A stretch of DNA of 9,795 bases, taken from the NCBI GenBank assembly GCA_002049825.1, contig MVCZ01000082.1, positions 1 through 9,795 of the forward strand, given 5' to 3'. This stretch comes from Candidatus Zhuqueibacterota bacterium 4484_188 (GTDB lineage: Bacteria; Calditrichota; Calditrichia; RBG-13-44-9). Under the pieces are notes generated by a model. It did not search any database and was not told the origin of the DNA. It saw only the letters and a program-made list of their open reading frames with translations. Positions 6,178 through 9,795 of the stretch are shown here, piece after piece. Made by a program: the position numbers and the translations under genes. How positions within the stretch are numbered: position 1 is the stretch's first letter; the number at the start of each line of letters is the position of its first letter.

Positions 6178-7995
6178 ATGCAAAATTCAAAAAATGGAAA
6201 TATAAAAATTCTGGTGGGAATGGCAAGTTGCGGAATTGCCGCCGGTGCCGCCGATGTTTACACCGCTTTGGAGAAAACCATTGCCGAGGAAAATCTACCG
6301 GTGGAACTGGAAAAAACCGGCTGTATCGGCGCCTGTTACCGGGAGCCGCTGGTGGAAATTCGGATGCCCGGCGTTCCGGATGTCATTTACGGCGATGTGA
6401 GCGTAAAAAAAATCCCAAAAATCATCGAGAAGCACATTAAAGAAAAATCGGTGATCGAAGAGTGGGCGATTAAAAGCAATAAAATTCAAACCACCGAAGA
6501 TAGTTTTTTCAACAAACAGGTGCGGATTGTCCTGCGCAATTCCGGGCGGATTAATCCCGAGCGAATTGAAGAATACATAGCCAACGACGGCTACAAAGCG
6601 ATTCAGAAAGTACTGCAAAAGATGAAGCCGGAAGATGTGATTTCCGAAATCAAAGCATCCGGGCTGCGGGGCAGGGGAGGCGCGGGATTTTCTACCGGGC
6701 TGAAGTGGCAGTTCGCCCGCCAATCCGATTCCAAAGAAAAATATATCATTTGCAACGGCGACGAGGGCGACCCGGGCGCCTTTATGGACCGCAGTGTGAT
6801 GGAAGGCGACCCGCACAGCGTGCTGGAAGGAATGCTGATTGCCGGTTACGCTATCGGCGCGCACGAAGGATTGATTTATGTGCGGGCAGAATATCCCCTG
6901 GCGGTGCACCGTCTGGAAATTGCCATTCAACAGGCGCGGAAGAAAGGTTTCCTGGGTAAGCGAATCCTGGGCAGTAATTTCTCGTTCGACATCAGCCTGA
7001 AGCTTGGCGCGGGGGCATTTGTCTGCGGTGAAGAGACTGCTTTAATTGCCAGTGTGGAAGGCAAGCGCGGGATGCCGCGTTTGCGTCCGCCCTTCCCCGC
7101 AGTAAAAGGGCTGTGGGGCAAACCAACTAATATTAACAATGTGGAAACCTTTGCCAATGTCTCCTGGATTATATTGAATGGTGCCGACAAGTTTGCCCAA
7201 TTAGGCACCGAGAAAAGCAAGGGCACCAAAGTGTTCGCCCTGGCGGGGAAAATTAAACGGGGCGGCATGGTGGAAGTGCCGATGGGCATGACCCTGCGGG
7301 AAGTGATTTTCGATATCGGCGGCGGTATCAAGGACGACCGGGAATTTAAGGCGGTGCAGCTTGGGGGTCCCTCCGGCGGGTGTATTCCGGCTGATTTGCT
7401 GGACACGCCGGTCGATTACGAATCGCTGAATAAAACCGGCGCTATCATGGGTTCCGGCGGAATGGTGGTGATGGACGATCGTACCTGCATGGTGGACGTG
7501 GCACGCTTCTTCCTGAATTTTACTCAGGAAGAATCCTGCGGTAAATGCACCTTCTGCCGCCTGGGAACCAAACGCATGCTGGAAATCCTGGAACGGATTA
7601 CCAAAGGCGAAGGGAAACCGGATGATATCGAAAAACTGGAAAGTCTGTCGGAAAATATCAAGCAGGGTTCCTTGTGCGGTTTGGGACAGACCGCGCCAAA
7701 TCCGGTGCTGACGACCGTGAAATATTTCCGGGACGAATACGAAGCGCATATTTTCGAGAATAAATGCCCGGCAAAGAGCTGTCGCGATTTAATCATGTAC
7801 CGGGTGATTCCTGATAATTGCACCGGCTGCATGGTGTGTGCGCGGAACTGCCCGGTCAATGCAATTACCGGTGAAAAGAAACAGGTGCATTTTATTCACC
7901 AGGAATTGTGCACCCACTGCGGTGTCTGCTTCGAAGTGTGTAAATTTGATGCTATCGAAATATTAACCGGAGTGAAAGAAGAAGTAACTGCCTGA
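6178..7995 (+). CDS. nuoF: NuoF/HndC-type NADH-binding FMN subunit with C-terminal 2[4Fe-4S] domain
   Basis: The protein is 605 residues in four parts. Residues 1-100 form a thioredoxin-like domain with C18, C49 and C53 (ASCGIAAGA; TGCIGACY). Residues 110-440 are the FMN/NADH fold with GLRGRGGAGFSTG at 162-174, NGDEGDPGAFMDR at 193-205 and GAGAFVCGEETAL at 277-289. The N3-type [4Fe-4S] site is C454, C457, C460 and C500 (ESCGKCTFCR; SLCGLGQ). A ferredoxin domain has C548, C551, C554, C558 and C578, C581, C584, C588. This is the HndC/HydB layout, longer than complex I NuoF. It oxidises or forms NADH at FMN and passes electrons along Fe-S clusters; in this family the FMN is a proposed bifurcation site. 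The start at 6178 follows AGAGGA (6162-6167); the frame is open farther upstream but overlaps nuoE. Cytoplasmic; operon-linked on both sides. Confidence 0.93.
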   Translation: MQNSKNGNIKILVGMASCGIAAGAADVYTALEKTIAEENLPVELEKTGCIGACYREPLVEIRMPGVPDVIYGDVSVKKIPKIIEKHIKEKSVIEEWAIKSNKIQTTEDSFFNKQVRIVLRNSGRINPERIEEYIANDGYKAIQKVLQKMKPEDVISEIKASGLRGRGGAGFSTGLKWQFARQSDSKEKYIICNGDEGDPGAFMDRSVMEGDPHSVLEGMLIAGYAIGAHEGLIYVRAEYPLAVHRLEIAIQQARKKGFLGKRILGSNFSFDISLKLGAGAFVCGEETALIASVEGKRGMPRLRPPFPAVKGLWGKPTNINNVETFANVSWIILNGADKFAQLGTEKSKGTKVFALAGKIKRGGMVEVPMGMTLREVIFDIGGGIKDDREFKAVQLGGPSGGCIPADLLDTPVDYESLNKTGAIMGSGGMVVMDDRTCMVDVARFFLNFTQEESCGKCTFCRLGTKRMLEILERITKGEGKPDDIEKLESLSENIKQGSLCGLGQTAPNPVLTTVKYFRDEYEAHIFENKCPAKSCRDLIMYRVIPDNCTGCMVCARNCPVNAITGEKKQVHFIHQELCTHCGVCFEVCKFDAIEILTGVKEEVTA

Positions 7996-8050
7996 GCGAT
8001 GGAAAAACGGGAAATCTTTACATTCAGTTTAAAACCATGTGGAGAAAACA

Positions 8051-9795
8051 ATGAGTAGAGTCCAGATTTTTATAGATGGAAAACCTGTTATTGCCGATAC
8101 CGGTCAAACAATCCTGGAGGTATGCCGGGACCAGGGAGTGGAAATTCCCACCCTGTGCCACGACGATCAGTTGGAACCGTTTACTTCCTGTTTTCTGTGT
8201 GTGGTAAAAGTGGAAGGTGCCCGCACGCTGGTGCCCTCCTGCGGAACAAAAGTTACCCAGGGAATGCGGGTTACGACCAATAACGACCAGATTTATAGTG
8301 CCCGTAAAATGGCGCTGGAACTGATTCTGAGCAATCACTACGCCGATTGCCTGGGTCCCTGCAAACTGGCCTGTCCGGCAGGTGTGGATGTGCAGGGCTA
8401 CCTGGCGCTGGCGGCTATGGGAAAATACCGCGAGGCGGTTGCATTGATTAAACAGGCCAACCCGCTTCCCACCGTATGCGGTCGTGTGTGCACCCGCCCC
8501 TGCGAAATGAACTGCCGGAGGAACCTGGTGGACGAAACCACCGCCATCGACCACGTGAAGCGCTTTGTTGCCGATGTTGACCTGGAAAGCCCCGACCGCT
8601 ATTTTCCGGAGGTTCGCCCGGAAACCGGTCACAAGGTGGCGATTATCGGCGCCGGTCCTGCCGGGTTGTCCTGCGCCTACTATTTGCGCCAGGAGGGACA
8701 CACGGTGGATATTTTCGATGCCAAACCCAAAGCCGGCGGCATGTTGCGCTGGGGAATTCCCCAGTACCGTCTGCCGGAGGAAATCCTGGATAAAGAGATT
8801 GAGGGAATTACCGGGCTGGGTGTGGACATTCATTTGAATAAAGCACTTGGTCGGGACTTTACGCTGGATGATTTGTTCGACCGGGAATACGAAGCGGTTT
8901 TCCTGGGGCTGGGGGCGCAGTCAGGGACCAGCATGAGGGTGGAAAATGAAGACGCCGATGGTGTGCTTTCCGGAATTGATTTCTTAGAAGATGTAAAAAT
9001 GAAGCGAATCGATTCGTTAAAGGGAAAAGTGGGGGTAATTGGCGGCGGAAACACCGCTATGGATGCCGCCCGAACCGCCCTGCGTCTTGGTGCCGATGAA
9101 GTAAGCATCATTTACCGGCGAACCCGAAAGGAAATGCCGGCAAACGAGATGGAAATCGAGGAAGGCGAGGAAGAAGGTATTATTTTTAAATTTCTCACTG
9201 CACCGGTAAAAGTTATTTTAGATGAGAATAACCGGGCAACCGGCATTGAATGTGTGCAGATGGAATTAGGACCGCCGGACGACAGCGGCAGGCGGCGCCC
9301 GATACCGATACCCGATTCGAATTTTGTGATTGAACTGGATTGGGTGATTGCCGCCATCGGTCAGAAACCGGACCTGGCGTTTGCCGCCAGGGACAGCAAA
9401 TTAGTAAATGTAGCACAAACCCGCTGGGGGACGCTGGAGATAAAGCCGGAAGTAATGGAAACCAACATTCCCGGCGTTTTTGCCGGCGGCGATGTGGTGC
9501 TTGGTCCGGCAACCGCGATTGAGGCGATTGCCGACGGAAAAAAAGCGGCGAAAGCGATTCATAAATTTATTACCGGTGAAAGAATGGAGTTGGTGAATAA
9601 ACCGTTCATCAGCCGGAAAGAAAATTTCAAGAAGCTTTCCCCGGACGATTTCAGCTACGTTCCAAGGGTTGAGCGTGCAAAAATGCCGGTGCGCGATCCG
9701 GAGGAACGAAAGCACGATTGGGGTGAAATCGAACTTGGCTTTAGCCCCGACCAGGTCCACCACGAGGCGCTGCGCTGCCTGGAATGCGGCTGCCA
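8051..9795 (+). CDS. [2Fe-2S]-GltD/NfnB-like NAD(P)H:FAD oxidoreductase subunit, 3' end cut
   Basis: Open from ATG 8051 to the window edge, 581 residues so far. Residues 1-75 are a plant-type [2Fe-2S] domain as in NuoG/HydA (C36, C47, C50, C64). Residues 90-160 resemble the GltD Fe-S region, with C100, C104, C108 (ADCLGPCKLACPAG) and C143, C147, C151, C155 (CGRVCTRPCEMNC). Residues 195-510 form the GltD/NfnB double-Rossmann flavoprotein: GAGPAG at 200-205 for FAD, GVIGGGNTAMDAA at 328-340 for NAD(P)H, then IIYRRTRKEMPA, whose arginines suit the NADPH phosphate, and FAGGDVV at 478-484. The last visible residues, RCLECGC, begin another cysteine cluster. No H-cluster or molybdopterin motif appears in the visible part. 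GGAG at 8041-8044 serves the start, 55 bases after nuoF. Together with the two preceding genes this fits the Stn-type transhydrogenase; the C-terminus is unknown. Confidence 0.88.
   Translation, partial: MSRVQIFIDGKPVIADTGQTILEVCRDQGVEIPTLCHDDQLEPFTSCFLCVVKVEGARTLVPSCGTKVTQGMRVTTNNDQIYSARKMALELILSNHYADCLGPCKLACPAGVDVQGYLALAAMGKYREAVALIKQANPLPTVCGRVCTRPCEMNCRRNLVDETTAIDHVKRFVADVDLESPDRYFPEVRPETGHKVAIIGAGPAGLSCAYYLRQEGHTVDIFDAKPKAGGMLRWGIPQYRLPEEILDKEIEGITGLGVDIHLNKALGRDFTLDDLFDREYEAVFLGLGAQSGTSMRVENEDADGVLSGIDFLEDVKMKRIDSLKGKVGVIGGGNTAMDAARTALRLGADEVSIIYRRTRKEMPANEMEIEEGEEEGIIFKFLTAPVKVILDENNRATGIECVQMELGPPDDSGRRRPIPIPDSNFVIELDWVIAAIGQKPDLAFAARDSKLVNVAQTRWGTLEIKPEVMETNIPGVFAGGDVVLGPATAIEAIADGKKAAKAIHKFITGERMELVNKPFISRKENFKKLSPDDFSYVPRVERAKMPVRDPEERKHDWGEIELGFSPDQVHHEALRCLECGC

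Noticed and set aside
8024..8833. Long minus-strand open frame of 269 codons
   Set aside because: It lies opposite the [2Fe-2S]/GltD-like gene, whose conserved motifs occupy the plus strand. The translation is compositionally odd (rich in H, G, Q) and matches no family; it is a by-product of GC-rich codon use.
5675..9795. Respiratory complex I (Nuo) operon
   Set aside because: NuoE and NuoF families are present, but the third gene is a GltD-like flavoprotein fusion and not NuoG, NuoF carries the extra 2[4Fe-4S] domain of soluble complexes, and no membrane subunit is present.
8051..9795. [FeFe]-hydrogenase catalytic subunit (HydA/HndD)
   Set aside because: The N-terminal [2Fe-2S] domain is shared, but GltD-type Fe-S and FAD/NAD(P)H domains follow and no H-cluster motif is seen in the visible 581 residues.
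1..9795. tRNA, rRNA or CRISPR array
   Set aside because: No T-loop GTTCRA with a fitting acceptor stem, no rRNA-like stretch and no regularly spaced repeats were seen; the only tandem repeat has two copies with no spacer.

Overview
The window looks like a piece of an anaerobic bacterial chromosome, most likely from the FCB superphylum (Bacteroidota, Ignavibacteria, Calditrichota or KSB1-like lineages). The main pointers are a sigma factor of the short RpoD type seen in that group (no region 1.1, LTPEEEIELAQ-type region 1.2), a B12-binding radical SAM protein, and a ferredoxin/NAD(P)H flavoprotein operon typical of strict anaerobes. The taxonomic placement is an inference from protein style only.

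Layout. (1) Bases 1-249 are the 3' end of mltG, a cell-wall transglycosylase gene in GC-richer DNA. (2) Bases 250-5674 are clearly AT-richer and mostly accessory or decaying. They hold a uracil-DNA-glycosylase-like gene with an inverted repeat near its start; a 41-residue lysine-rich microprotein with a perfect Shine-Dalgarno; a khpA gene broken near its 5' end; an RpoD-type sigma factor gene that has lost its 5' end and carries a nonsense codon in region 1.2; a 42-bp exact tandem duplication across the sigma gene's stop codon; a short open frame overlapping the next gene by TAATG; a B12-binding radical SAM gene; and a good intrinsic terminator. Non-coding stretches carry possible remnants of further genes and one possible insertion-sequence end. 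(3) From 5675 to the window edge the DNA is GC-richer again and carries one operon of three genes: a NuoE/HndA-type [2Fe-2S] subunit, a NuoF/HndC-type NADH:FMN subunit with two extra [4Fe-4S] clusters, and a [2Fe-2S]-GltD/NfnB-like NAD(P)H:FAD subunit that runs off the window.

How the genes work together. The last three genes have the module set described for the Sporomusa-type electron-bifurcating transhydrogenase (Stn): an NADH module, Fe-S relays and an NADPH module, with no hydrogenase or quinone module in view. The best reading is a soluble ferredoxin-dependent NADH:NADP+ oxidoreductase. The khpA and sigma genes look like an adjacent pair that lost material through deletions and point changes, so they are probably a decaying paralogous copy rather than the cell's working set. 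The radical SAM protein has no recognisable pathway partner here; its substrate cannot be read from the sequence.
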